A stretch of 64,000 bases of DNA. Origin: Curtobacterium ammoniigenes NBRC 101786. Lineage in GTDB: Bacteria; Actinomycetota; Actinomycetes; Actinomycetales; Microbacteriaceae. Of this stretch, positions 1 through 10,879 are shown piece after piece. The notes below the pieces were generated by a model. That model was not told the origin of the DNA, made no database searches, and saw only the letters and a program-made list of their open reading frames with translations. A program made the translations under genes and the position numbers. The DNA lies in contig NZ_BCSV01000002.1 of the NCBI RefSeq assembly GCF_001571045.1, positions 186,001-250,000 on the forward strand, written 5' to 3'. How positions within the stretch are numbered: position 1 is the first letter of the stretch; every line of letters begins with the position of its first letter.

Positions 1-755
1 CCAAGGATCGCGCGCTTCCCGTTCTCATCGTCGGGCACGTCACGAAAGACGGCACGATCGCCGGTCCGCGGCTCCTTGAGCACCTCGTCGACGTCGTTTG
101 CCAGTTCGAAGGCGATCGGCAAACCGCGCTTCGGTTCGTGCGCGCACTGAAGAACCGGTTCGGCCCGACCGACGAAGTCGGCTGCTTCGACATGGCCGGT
201 GACGGCATCCACGAGGTCCCCGACCCGAGCGGACTCTTCATGTCCCGCAGCAACGCACCGGTCAGCGGCACCTGCGTCACCATCGCAATGGAAGGGCGCC
301 GCGCACTCCCCGTCGAAGTGCAGGCGCTCGTTGTGCCCAGTTCGGCCCCGCAACCACGACGCGTCGTCAACGGAGTCGACTCCTCTCGTGTGGCCATGCT
401 GCTCGCCGTATTGGAACGCCGAGCCGGCATCAAGCTCTCGGACTCCGACGTCTACGTCGCAACCGTCGGCGGCATGCGGCTCGTCGAACCCGGCGCCGAC
501 CTCGCCATTGCGCTCGCCCTCGCCAGCGCTGCCCGCGATCGCCCCTACCCACACACCCTCGCCGCGGTCGGCGAAATCAGCCTGGCCGGCGAGATCCGAC
601 CCGCCAGCGGCGCGAAACAACGCTCATCCGAAGCGCGCCGTCTCGGATTCACGACCGTCCTCGGCGCAGACGCGGAACACCTCCGCGAAGCACTCCGCGT
701 CGCATTCTCCCTCAGCCGCACCGAACGAGAACGCGAACTCGAAGCCGCGTTCTAA
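1..755 (+). CDS. radA: DNA repair protein RadA (Sms), C-terminal part
   Basis: RadA is a DnaB-like branch-migration helicase that processes recombination intermediates. The reading frame is open from base 3, so the gene starts upstream of the window; the zinc finger and Walker A are outside it. Visible are the LIVGHVTKDG segment, the RadA-specific KNRFG motif in ALKNRFGPTDEVG, and a C-terminal Lon-protease-like domain (VYVATVGGMRLVEPGADLA, then GEISLAGEIRP) ending at TAA. The Lon-like domain is normally non-proteolytic in RadA. The next gene is convergent, 112 bp away. Confidence 0.95.
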   Translation, partial: KDRALPVLIVGHVTKDGTIAGPRLLEHLVDVVCQFEGDRQTALRFVRALKNRFGPTDEVGCFDMAGDGIHEVPDPSGLFMSRSNAPVSGTCVTIAMEGRRALPVEVQALVVPSSAPQPRRVVNGVDSSRVAMLLAVLERRAGIKLSDSDVYVATVGGMRLVEPGADLAIALALASAARDRPYPHTLAAVGEISLAGEIRPASGAKQRSSEARRLGFTTVLGADAEHLREALRVAFSLSRTERERELEAAF

Positions 756-867
756 CGCGCACAGTCCCTGCCGCTCACCGCGCGCGAACCGCAGGCACGA
801 CCCCCACGCGCTGCCCCGCAGGCCCGAGCCGGCAACGCTCACCCAGCAGCGTCGCCGACACCTCGGC

Positions 868-1251
868 CTACGCGCGCAGCGCGTCCAACAAATCCTGCGG
901 TTCCGCCTGCATCGTGTGCGGCCCCGCAATATCGAAGAACACGCCTTCCAACACCGGGAGATGCGCCTCCAAAAACGCGAGCAGCCGAGGCCCGTCGTAC
1001 ACCATCACCTGGCGGATCTTCTCGTTCGGCACCATCGCCGCATACGCCTCAGCCGACGAGAACAACAGCAGCACCCGCTTATCCGACCCCTCCACGCCGA
1101 ACACCCGAACCTGCTCCTCCTGGCGCTTCCCCGCGACCAGACGCGGCACGATCACAATGTCGTTCCGCAGCGCAAACGCCACCCCCGCGACGTCCTGCTT
1201 CGCAAGCGCCTCCTCCAACTGTTCGCTCCGGAACCGCTGCTCATCCGCCAT
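868..1251 (-). CDS. SseB-like N-terminal domain protein
   Basis: A 127-residue soluble protein with no signal peptide. It has the general layout of the SseB N-terminal domain found in many actinobacterial proteins: a helical start (EEALAKQDVAGVAFALRND), strands around DIVIVPRL and RVLLLFSSAEAY, and an acidic Ala/Leu-rich end. Members of this family in actinobacteria have no settled role; despite the name, no type III secretion is implied. It starts at ATG 1251 and is convergent with radA. The family assignment is by eye and moderate. Confidence 0.6.
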   Translation of the reverse strand: MADEQRFRSEQLEEALAKQDVAGVAFALRNDIVIVPRLVAGKRQEEQVRVFGVEGSDKRVLLLFSSAEAYAAMVPNEKIRQVMVYDGPRLLAFLEAHLPVLEGVFFDIAGPHTMQAEPQDLLDALRA

Positions 1252-1405
1252 ACGACTAGTTCACCAGATCAGAGCACCACGCATACCAATGCAGACCGCA
1301 CGGACGAAGAGCTCCCCGTCCAACATCGCGACAATCCCAACCCGCACAAAGGCGGCCGCAGCGACCGGAGCGAGGGCCGGAGAGCGGAACGGAACCAGAC
1401 CCCGG

Positions 1406-2167
1406 TCAGTTCAACACGAACTGCGCCGACGACGCCGACTGGATACTGCCGACCGCGACCTGCAGGTGGTAACTCGCGCCTCCTGCCGTGACCGCCGGCC
1501 GTGAGCTATTGCACGTCGACGTCGAAGACCGCGTCCGATCCCACGTGATCGACGGCGTAGTCAACGTCTGACCCGCCTGCATCGTCACGTCCTGATGCGT
1601 GCCGCCCGTCTGGCAGTCCTTGCTCGACCAGTACGTCTCCGACCCGCTCGTGATCGTCAGCACCTGCTGCGCGGAGCCCAGATCGATATGGCACGCGGCG
1701 CTGCCCGAGTTGGTGATCGACATCGCGATCTTCGGCTCCTCCGTGGGACCGAACGATGCCGCGTTCACGATCGGCTTCAGCACGATCTGGCCCGTCGCAC
1801 ACGCAGCAGCCGGTGCCGCTGACGCCGCCGCCGATGCGACAGCGGAGGGAGCACTGCTCGCACTCGGCGGGGCCGCGGCAGCAGATGCCGACGGATTGCT
1901 TCCAGGGGCCGCTGTCGCCGTCGTCGCAGTGGAGGCCCCGCTCGCCGCTCCACCGCCGCTCGCCTTCGCTCCCGACCCCGCGCCCTGCCGATGGGCAGCC
2001 GCCGACGCCGACGCAGCGGCCTCCGGCGACGCCGAAGCACCGCCGCGCCCGAACACGATGAGCAGCACCACAACGATCACCAGCACCGCAGCAGCCCCGA
2101 ACAGTGCGCGGCGCCGCCAGTACACGGACGGCCGCTCCGGGCCGACAGGATGACGGAACGACGACAT
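1406..2167 (-). CDS. Membrane-anchored secreted protein with Ala/Ser linker
   Basis: I start at the internal ATG (MSSFRHPVGPERP) seven codons inside the longest frame. The first 20 residues are followed by WRRR and a single hydrophobic segment (about residues 21-40) with an outside C-terminus. A low-complexity Ala/Ser/Gly linker of about 90 residues follows, then a beta-rich extracellular domain of about 130 residues with paired cysteines (AACATG, ACHIDLG, KDCQTGG, STCNSS). The fold resembles secreted DUF4232-type domains of actinobacteria but I cannot name a family securely. Function unknown; probably a cell-envelope protein. Confidence 0.65.
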   Translation of the reverse strand: MSSFRHPVGPERPSVYWRRRALFGAAAVLVIVVVLLIVFGRGGASASPEAAASASAAAHRQGAGSGAKASGGGAASGASTATTATAAPGSNPSASAAAAPPSASSAPSAVASAAASAAPAAACATGQIVLKPIVNAASFGPTEEPKIAMSITNSGSAACHIDLGSAQQVLTITSGSETYWSSKDCQTGGTHQDVTMQAGQTLTTPSITWDRTRSSTSTCNSSRPAVTAGGASYHLQVAVGSIQSASSAQFVLN

Positions 2168-2212
2168 GCGCACAGGGTAAGCAGTCAAGGAACCAAAGAC
2201 GGGAAGCGACGC

Positions 2213-2314
2213 CGCGCCTCCAGCGAATCCACGACCGACGCCCTACCGCGCCTCCAGTGAATTTACGACTGACGCCCTACCGCGCCTCCACCGAATCCAC
2301 GACCGACCCGCTAC
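2213..2314. repeat. Three tandem 34-bp repeats
   Basis: Copies lie at 2213-2246, 2247-2280 and 2281-2314, each starting cgcgcctcca and ending near the sequence gacgccctac. Copies 1 and 2 differ by a few transitions; copy 3 has small changes and its last four bases overlap the stop codon of the acetyltransferase gene. The unit length is not a multiple of three and no strong hairpin is visible. It looks like a duplication of the gene's 3' flank. Confidence 0.9.
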
Positions 2315-2868
2315 AGCACCTTCAGCATGCGCGTATTGCCGAGCGTGTTCGGCTTCACGCGAGCGAGATCAAGGAACTCCGCGACACCCTCGTCCGACGA
2401 GCGGACCAACTCCGCATACACATCGGGCGACACCACCGACTCGCCGATCTCCAGGTAGCCGTGCGCGGCGAAGAAGTCGACCTCGAACGTCAGGCAGAAG
2501 ATCCGAGCGACACCGAGCTCGCGCGCGTCATGCTCGAGCGCTTCGAGCATGCGGTGTCCGACGCGCTTGTGAATCCAGTCCGGATCGAGGGCGAGCGTGC
2601 GGACCTCGGCGATGTCTTCCCAGAACACGGCGAGCGCGCCGCAGCCGATCGGCGTGCCGTCCGGACCCTCCGCGATCCGGAACTGCTGAATCGACCCGTA
2701 GAGGGTGACGTTGTCTTTGCCGAGCAGGATCCGCCGCTGCACGAACGGATGGATGAGGCGCTGAATGTGCGGAACGTCGGATGCGAGCGCCTTGCGCACA
2801 CGGATCCCGTGCGCATCGCGTTCCTCGAACGCAGGCGTCGCGTCGGCAGCCGATCCGGTGTCGCTCAT
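2311..2868 (-). CDS. argA: Amino-acid N-acetyltransferase, short GNAT form
   Basis: A 185-residue single-domain GNAT protein resembling the short actinobacterial N-acetylglutamate synthases, which make N-acetylglutamate from glutamate and acetyl-CoA in the first step of arginine synthesis. Seen: VRKALASDVPHIQRLI start, the acceptor strand CGALAVFWEDIAEVRTLALDPDW, the acetyl-CoA loop around HKRVGHRMLEALE, and the late strand ARIFCLTFEVDFFAAHGY. It lacks the amino-acid kinase domain of enterobacterial ArgA, as expected for this group. No other arginine gene is adjacent. It is divergent from the SRPBCC gene; 148 bp separate them. Confidence 0.8.
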   Translation of the reverse strand: MSDTGSAADATPAFEERDAHGIRVRKALASDVPHIQRLIHPFVQRRILLGKDNVTLYGSIQQFRIAEGPDGTPIGCGALAVFWEDIAEVRTLALDPDWIHKRVGHRMLEALEHDARELGVARIFCLTFEVDFFAAHGYLEIGESVVSPDVYAELVRSSDEGVAEFLDLARVKPNTLGNTRMLKVL

Positions 2869-3016
2869 CCGCGCCAGCCTACTGAGTCCATCCCTCGTGC
2901 ACCCGGCCGCCGCTATCCGCGAAGCGCGAGCAGGACGCGAATCGCCCAGCCGCCCGCGCCTAGCGTCAAGTGCGCCAGATCACTCGATCGCCGCCGACGA
3001 GCGGCAAGGAGGAACA

Positions 3017-3469
3017 ATGCCCCAGATCACTGAGAGCGTGGACGTGGACGTTCCGGTCCGCGCCGCCTACGACCAGTGGACCCGATTCGAGGAGTTCCCC
3101 ACGTTCCTCGACGAGGTCGTCACCATCACCCAGGTCGACGACACCACCACCGACTGGACCGTGAACGTCGGCGGCCAGGAGCGGTCCTTCCGCGCGGTCA
3201 TCACCGAGCAGCACCCCGACGAGCGCGTCGCATGGACCGTTGTCGACGGTGAGACCGAGCACGGCGGCGTCGTCACCTTCCACAAGCTGGCCGAGGACAA
3301 GACTCGCGTCACCGCGCAAATCGACTGGGAGCCGAGCGGGTTCCTCGAGCACCTCGGTTCGGCGGTCGGCGCCGGAAGCCACGCGGTGAAGAAGGACCTC
3401 GAGAACTACAAGAAGCGCGTCGAGAGCGCCCCGACCGATCCCGGTTGGCGCGGCGACGTCAACGCCTGA
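3017..3469 (+). CDS. SRPBCC family protein (polyketide cyclase/dehydrase type)
   Basis: A 150-residue START-like, helix-grip protein. The start at ATG 3017 is chosen because a strong aaggagg site lies 5 bp upstream; longer frames have no such site. The pattern is typical: ITESVDVDVPVRAAYDQWTRFEEFPTFLDEV at the N-terminus, a Trp/Val-rich central sheet, and a long C-terminal helix (AVGAGSHAVKKDLENYKKRVES). Family members bind hydrophobic ligands; the ligand here is unknown. A strong shared terminator follows. Confidence 0.85.
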   Translation: MPQITESVDVDVPVRAAYDQWTRFEEFPTFLDEVVTITQVDDTTTDWTVNVGGQERSFRAVITEQHPDERVAWTVVDGETEHGGVVTFHKLAEDKTRVTAQIDWEPSGFLEHLGSAVGAGSHAVKKDLENYKKRVESAPTDPGWRGDVNA

Positions 3470-3528
3470 GCGATTCAGGACGCCTGAGCGAACCAGGCTG
3501 AGCGACACCGACGGCGACGCTCACAACG

Positions 3529-3570
3529 AGAAAGCGCCCCTCCCGATTGGATTCGGGAGGGGCGCTTTCT
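3529..3570. terminator. Bidirectional intrinsic terminator
   Basis: A perfect 18-bp stem (3529-3546 with 3553-3570) with a 6-base loop, AT-rich at the base of the stem on both sides. It sits between the convergent SRPBCC and clpC genes and can serve both. Confidence 0.9.
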
Positions 3571-3598
3571 AGCGTGCAAGCAACTTAGCGCGCCGAAC

Positions 3599-6106
<2,508 letters not shown>

Positions 6107-6259
6107 GTGCTCTCCCTTGGCCCCAATGAACCCTGGGGCCGACAGCGGTACCGGTCTCGGCTGGGATCGGTGCGTATGTCGAGACTAACCAGGCGACCCC
6201 CGGTGTTCTGCCCCTGTTCGCCGTGGGCTGAGCCTTGTCGGTGTCGGTCGGATAACGGC

Positions 6260-6303
6260 CGACGGCCCGCTGTCCGAGAGGGTGCTCGGGCGGCGGGCCG
6301 TCG
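6260..6303 (-). terminator. Hairpin downstream of the sigma factor gene
   Basis: A perfect 11-bp stem (6260-6270 with 6293-6303) with an inner ccgag/ctcgg extension, 60 bp past the stop of the sigma gene. There is no U-run, so it may be a Rho-assisted or attenuating structure. Confidence 0.55.
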
Positions 6304-6363
6304 GGTGGAATCGGTGATGGGCCGTCGTGCGGGAGGCGCGGTGCAGCCTCCAGACAGACGGTG

Positions 6364-7416
6364 TCAGTCCGTCAGGTACAGCTGCATGTCCTGGCTGACA
6401 GCCTTGGCGAACAGGCGCAGCTTGGCGCGCGATTCGACACGGCTCACGGCCTGACGGGTCGTGTGCACGACCTTCGAGATCTCGTCGAGGGTCATCGGCT
6501 TGTCGTCGTCGAGGCCGTAGCGCATGCGGATCACGTTCGCCTCGTCGCTCGGAAGCTCGGCGACGATGGACCGGATGTCGCGGTGCAGGAGGGCGTTCTC
6601 AGTCATCTCGTTCGGGCTTGCCGCGTCCTCGTCCTCGATGAAGTCACCGAGCTCGCTGTCGTCGGAGTCGCCGACGACCGTGTGGATGGAGACCGGCTCG
6701 TGCGAACGGCCCTTGAGGTCAAGGAGCTCTTCGACGTCGAGGCTGAGCTCTGCTGCGACTTCCTCGGCGCTCGGCGCGCGGCCGAGGTCGACGGTGAGGT
6801 CGCGCTCGGTGCGGGAGATCTTGTTGATGAGCTCCACCGTGTGCACCGGAATGCGGATCGTGCGGGCCTTGTCGGCAAGACCGCGAGAGATGGCTTGGCG
6901 GATCCACCAGGTCGCGTAGGTGGAGAACTTGTAGCCCTGTGTGAAGTCGAACTTCTCGACTGCGCGCACCAGACCGAGGTTGCCCTCCTGGATGACGTCC
7001 ATGAACGGGAGGCCGCGCTGCGAGTATCGCTTCGCGATGCTCACCACGAGGCGCAGGTTCGAGGTGATCATCCGCTCCTTGGCGCGCTGGCCGTCGCGGA
7101 CAAGCCACTTCAGTTCTCGGACGAGCTGCTTGTCGTCGATCGACTCGGTGGCGAGCTTCTCCTCAGCGAAGAGCCCGACCTCGATGCGGCGGGCGATGTC
7201 CGCCTCTTCGGCCGCGGTCAGCAGCGGGAGACGCCCGATGTGGCGGAGGTAGTCGCCGACCTGGTCGACCGATGCACCACGGACACCTGCCAGCTGCTCA
7301 CTGACTTCGATCTCCGTGACGGACGGCTCGAACTCGACGGTGGCTGTGGTGCGTGAAGCATCGGTGGTCGTGGACCGGCGGGTGGCGCTGCTCGGAACTG
7401 GTGCTGCGATCGTCAT
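6364..7416 (-). CDS. Sigma-70 family RNA polymerase sigma factor (group 2-like)
   Basis: A 350-residue sigma factor. The true start is the ATG at 7416, preceded by an aaggag site; a longer open frame upstream is not protein-like. Regions: 1.2 (about 50-80, DQVGDYLRHIGRLPLLT), 2 (about 115-185, with the core-binding RMITSNLRLVVSIAKRY and the -10 reading YATWWIRQAISR), 3 (190-260) and 4 (275-335). Region 4.2, normally TRERIRQIE in primary factors, reads TRQAVSRVE, so -35 recognition is probably altered. It lacks the long acidic N-terminus of actinobacterial SigA, so it is more likely an alternative, SigB-like factor than the housekeeping one. A 544-bp leader precedes it. Confidence 0.85.
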   Translation of the reverse strand: MTIAAPVPSSATRRSTTTDASRTTATVEFEPSVTEIEVSEQLAGVRGASVDQVGDYLRHIGRLPLLTAAEEADIARRIEVGLFAEEKLATESIDDKQLVRELKWLVRDGQRAKERMITSNLRLVVSIAKRYSQRGLPFMDVIQEGNLGLVRAVEKFDFTQGYKFSTYATWWIRQAISRGLADKARTIRIPVHTVELINKISRTERDLTVDLGRAPSAEEVAAELSLDVEELLDLKGRSHEPVSIHTVVGDSDDSELGDFIEDEDAASPNEMTENALLHRDIRSIVAELPSDEANVIRMRYGLDDDKPMTLDEISKVVHTTRQAVSRVESRAKLRLFAKAVSQDMQLYLTD

Positions 7417-7960
7417 GATCTCGACTCCTTGTCGGTCACGGGGGTCGGTCGGAAGTGCGTCCGAAAGCGATTCGGTGCAGGTCGGCCGGTAGTTCGTTCG
7501 ACGTTGGTCTTGCGTGCCACCCACTTCGGTGGCGTGAGACGAGTAAAGCGCTCGTGCGGTGTACCCCACAAACCCATCCGCGCGATTCCCAGGTTTCTCC
7601 GTGCTAGCGCTTGACGAATCGATGGGACGGGGTACGCGATGTCGGTCATTTGGCCCGCACCCCGAGTGCAGAACGGCCCCGATCGGCGCTACGGCGCGGA
7701 TCTGCGGAGTGCTCAGTTCCTTCGCGGATGAAGTCCGACGGCGATAACGGTGTTGCTGTCCGACGTCAGGGGTACACGGTTCGCGGACAGTGCCGATATC
7801 GTCCCGTACCCCAAATCGTGCCCCATACGACGCGGATTCCGGATGCCGAATTGCGCACCGCACGTCAGACGGTCGCAGGAGCGACTGACGAGCGCGTGAA
7901 CCGCAGGCGTCAGCATGAGGAACGCCTCACGCATGGGAGGTGCGACGAGCGCAATGAGGA
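7417..7960. other. Long intergenic leader upstream of the sigma gene
   Basis: No convincing gene is present on either strand. The stretch is less GC-rich than its surroundings and contains the heptamer gtacccc/ggggtac four times: 7561-7567, 7629-7635, 7769-7775 and 7806-7812. This may be a long regulated promoter region for the sigma gene; the heptamers could be protein-binding sites. Confidence 0.5.
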
Positions 7961-8164
7961 TTAGCGGACCGTGTCGTCCGAGCCAGCGGTGGTGGCGCGC
8001 TCTGCCTCAAAGCGGGCGCGCTCTTCCGCTTCGATCCGGGCGTACGTCGTCCGCTCAGTGCGATCGGACCGCACGATCGCGCGCATGACGAACCAGAAGA
8101 TCAGCCCGACAACCACGGTGGGTGTCAGGGAGAACACGATCCCGGCTATGACTCCATGCGGCAC
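7961..8164 (-). CDS. Small single-pass membrane protein
   Basis: A 67-residue protein starting at GTG 8164. One hydrophobic segment (about residues 4-29, containing SLTPTVVVGLIFWFVMRAI) is followed by a charged amphipathic tail rich in Arg and Glu (RIEAEERARFEAER) that would lie in the cytoplasm. No family name can be given. It may share a transcript with the upstream Phd-like and lysS genes. Confidence 0.65.
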   Translation of the reverse strand: MPHGVIAGIVFSLTPTVVVGLIFWFVMRAIVRSDRTERTTYARIEAEERARFEAERATTAGSDDTVR

Positions 8165-8265
8165 CCGAGCATCATACGTCCGCCAGCGGAGTCCACCGCT
8201 GAGACCCCCACGGCCGCACGGTCACCGCGTCCGACCGGTGTTCTTGGTTCCCCCGGGGGTCGCCC

Positions 8266-8517
8266 TCACAGATCGCCGCTCTGCTCCGCCAGGCGCGCTT
8301 CGTCGACGAGGTCCGCAAGGTCCGGGCTCGACATCCACTTGAGCACCTCGAGGATGCCTTCGCCATTGTGCGTCCAGCGAGTCTCCTCAGCCACAGGGAC
8401 GACGCGGGCGACCTCACGGCCATTGCGGGCCAGGACATACTCGTCACCAGCCTCTACGTCGTCGATCATCTCGGCTGAGTTCCGGCGCAGATCACCGACC
8501 TTGTTCATCTTCGTCAC
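8266..8517 (-). CDS. Phd/YefM family antitoxin, orphan
   Basis: An 83-residue protein with the Phd/YefM pattern: [36 protein letters not shown], where the N-terminal part dimerises and binds DNA. The C-terminal part ([17 protein letters not shown]) would normally wrap a PIN or Doc-type toxin. No toxin frame is present within a few hundred bases on either side. It lies between lysS and a small membrane protein. It may act as a stand-alone regulator or be a relic of a toxin-antitoxin pair. Confidence 0.8.
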   Translation of the reverse strand: MTKMNKVGDLRRNSAEMIDDVEAGDEYVLARNGREVARVVPVAEETRWTHNGEGILEVLKWMSSPDLADLVDEARLAEQSGDL

Positions 8518-8589
8518 GAGGCTGTTCTCCTGCGTCGGCAGGCATTTGTCTCCAGACCTTCGAGGCGCAGCCGACCCCCATGCTCGCGC

Positions 8590-10107
8590 TCAGGCGGAGG
8601 CGCCGCCCTTGACGAGCGGGAACAGGATCGTCTCGCGGATCCCGAGCCCGGTGATGGCCATGAGCAGCCGATCGATGCCCATGCCCAGACCACCCGACGG
8701 CGGCATGCCGTGCTCGAGCGCGCGGAGGAACTCCTCGTCGACGCGCATCGCCTCCGGGTCACCACCAGCGGCGAGCCGGGCCTGCTCGACGAACCGTTCG
8801 CGCTGGATCACCGGGTCGACGAGCTCGGAGTATGCGGTCGCGAGCTCGAACCCGCGAATGTAGAGGTCCCACTTCTCGACGACGCCCGCACGGCTGCGGT
8901 GCTGACGAACGAGCGGAGACGTGTCGATCGGGAAGTTCATCACGAACGTGGGCCGGACGAGTGAGCCCTTGACGAAGTGCTCCCACAGCTCCTCGACGTA
9001 TTTGCCGTGCGTCGGATGCGCGACCTCGAGCCCCTCCGCTGCGGCGAGCGCGACGAGCGTCTCAATCGGTGTCGACGGCGAGATCTCGCGACCCGCTGCC
9101 TCCGATAGTGAGCCGTACATGTCGATGCGGTCCCACGTGCCACCGAGGTCGTATTCGGTGCCGTCCGCCCACGTCACCGTGAGCGAGTCGCCGGTCACGG
9201 CGCGAGCCGCGTTCTGCACCAGCTCCTGCGTGAGGTCCGCCATCTGCTCGTAATTGCCGTACGCCTGGTACGCCTCGAGCATCGCGAACTCGGGCGAGTG
9301 GGTCGAGTCGGCGCCCTCGTTGCGGAAGTTGCGGTTGATCTCGAACACGCGCTCGATCCCGCCGACGACGGCACGCTTCAAGAACAGCTCCGGAGCGATA
9401 CGGAGGTACAGGTCGGTGTCGAAGGCATTGGACCGGGTGACGAACGGCCGGGCCGCGGCGCCGCCGTGCTGCGTCTGCAGCATGGGGGTCTCGACCTCGA
9501 GGTAGTCGTGGCCCGCGAACGTCTCGCGGAGCGACCGCATCACTGTGGCACGGGCTCGGACGGTCGTTCGGGCCTGCTCACGCACGATCAGGTCGAGGTA
9601 GCGCTGACGCACCCGGGTCTCTTCACTGAGCTCGGCGTACATGTTCGGCAGCGGCAGCACCGCCTTCGCGGCGATCGACCAGTCGTCGACGAGCACGCTG
9701 AGCTCACCACGGCGCGACGAGATGACCCGACCGTGCACGAACACGTGGTCACCGAGGTCGACGAACTCTTTCCAGCGGTCGAGCGACTCCTGACCGACCT
9801 CCGCGAGCGACACCATCGCCTGGATGCGCGAGCCATCCCCCGCCTGGAGGGACGCGAAGCACAGCTTGCCGGTGTTGCGCGAGAACACCACACGGCCGGC
9901 GATGCCGACAACATCCTGCGTCTCCTCGCCGAGCGGCAGGTCGGCGTAGCGGCGTCGCAGTTCGGGAATGGTCGCCGTGATGTCGAGGACGACCGGATAC
10001 GGCTGGAGGCCCGCATCCAGGAGGCGCGCCCGCTTGTCGAGCCGGACCTGCCGCTGTTCGCTGGTCTCTTGCTCGGTCGGCTGCTCGCTCGCCTGCTCGT
10101 CGGTCAT
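8590..10107 (-). CDS. lysS: Lysine--tRNA ligase, class II
   Basis: Charges tRNA-Lys. About 505 residues, the usual length. An N-terminal OB-fold anticodon-binding domain (about 50-170, [21 protein letters not shown]) precedes the class II core: motif 2 [11 protein letters not shown] with THSPEF, and motif 3 [11 protein letters not shown] near the C-terminus. I use ATG 10107 because a ggag site stands about 10 bp upstream; an in-frame GTG at 10125 would add six residues. It ends the lysS side of the long minus-strand housekeeping run. Confidence 0.96.
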   Translation of the reverse strand: MTDEQASEQPTEQETSEQRQVRLDKRARLLDAGLQPYPVVLDITATIPELRRRYADLPLGEETQDVVGIAGRVVFSRNTGKLCFASLQAGDGSRIQAMVSLAEVGQESLDRWKEFVDLGDHVFVHGRVISSRRGELSVLVDDWSIAAKAVLPLPNMYAELSEETRVRQRYLDLIVREQARTTVRARATVMRSLRETFAGHDYLEVETPMLQTQHGGAAARPFVTRSNAFDTDLYLRIAPELFLKRAVVGGIERVFEINRNFRNEGADSTHSPEFAMLEAYQAYGNYEQMADLTQELVQNAARAVTGDSLTVTWADGTEYDLGGTWDRIDMYGSLSEAAGREISPSTPIETLVALAAAEGLEVAHPTHGKYVEELWEHFVKGSLVRPTFVMNFPIDTSPLVRQHRSRAGVVEKWDLYIRGFELATAYSELVDPVIQRERFVEQARLAAGGDPEAMRVDEEFLRALEHGMPPSGGLGMGIDRLLMAITGLGIRETILFPLVKGGASA

Positions 10108-10180
10108 GCGCTCGGTTCTCTCCACGGATGGAATCGGGGACGTTCGATGCTATCGGGCGGCTGCGGGCCTCCCGCGCGTA

Positions 10181-10879
10181 CTACAAGCGCTGCTGGCCGT
10201 CCGCATCGGCGAGCGCGTTGTCCACGGCCGAGCGGACGAGCGTGCCGAGGACCTGACCGGGGTGCTCGACGCCGATGTCGGCGAGCGTCCCTGCGGCCTG
10301 GTCGACGATCGCCGTCGAGAAGCTCACCGCGGCTCGCACCGCGTCGGCGTAGGCCGGGCGGTCCGTCTCGTCGATGATGATCGGCTCCGCACCCATCTCG
10401 ACCACGAGCGCCTGCGCGATCGGGAGCACGGGCGCCGGAGCCGTCACTGCGCAGTACGCGTCGCGCAGTCGAACCAGGTCGACGCTCGTGCCGGTGAACG
10501 CCATCGCCGGATGGATCGCCAGCGGAATGGCGCCGGCGGTCCGCGCGGGGAGCAGCACGTCCACGCCGTGGTCGGGGCTCGTGTGCACGACGAGCTGGCC
10601 GGCCTGCCAGATGCCGGCCTCAGCGAGACCGCGGACGAGCTCGGGCAGCTGATCGTCGGGAACCGCGAGGATCACGAGCTCGCTGCGCTCGACAAGTTCG
10701 GGCGTGGGCAGGATCGGCACGCCCGGCAGGAGCGCTTCGACGCGGTCACGCCCGTCTTGCGACACCGCTGTGACCCCCACGAGCGCATGCTCGGCGTTCG
10801 CCAGTGCTGCGCCGAGCACCGGACCCACGCGCCCAGCACCGATCACGCCGACACCGAGGCGACCGGCGCGCGGGCTCAT
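10181..10879 (-). CDS. DUF2520 / Rossmann-like NAD(P)-binding protein
   Basis: A 232-residue protein with an N-terminal dinucleotide-binding motif (GVGVIGAGRVGPVLGAAL, residues 10-27), a second strand-loop-strand LVILAVPDDQLPELV, and a C-terminal helical DUF2520 region (ADAVRAAVSFSTAIVDQA). Homologues are found beside pantothenate or lysS genes in actinobacteria, which led to suggestions of a reductase role, but no substrate can be read here. Its ATG overlaps the stop of the PH-domain gene by four bases, so translation is probably coupled. Confidence 0.8.
   Translation of the reverse strand: MSPRAGRLGVGVIGAGRVGPVLGAALANAEHALVGVTAVSQDGRDRVEALLPGVPILPTPELVERSELVILAVPDDQLPELVRGLAEAGIWQAGQLVVHTSPDHGVDVLLPARTAGAIPLAIHPAMAFTGTSVDLVRLRDAYCAVTAPAPVLPIAQALVVEMGAEPIIIDETDRPAYADAVRAAVSFSTAIVDQAAGTLADIGVEHPGQVLGTLVRSAVDNALADADGQQRL

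Noticed and set aside
7611-7964. Possible plus-strand gene in the sigma leader
   Set aside because: No ribosome site, no family pattern and atypical composition.
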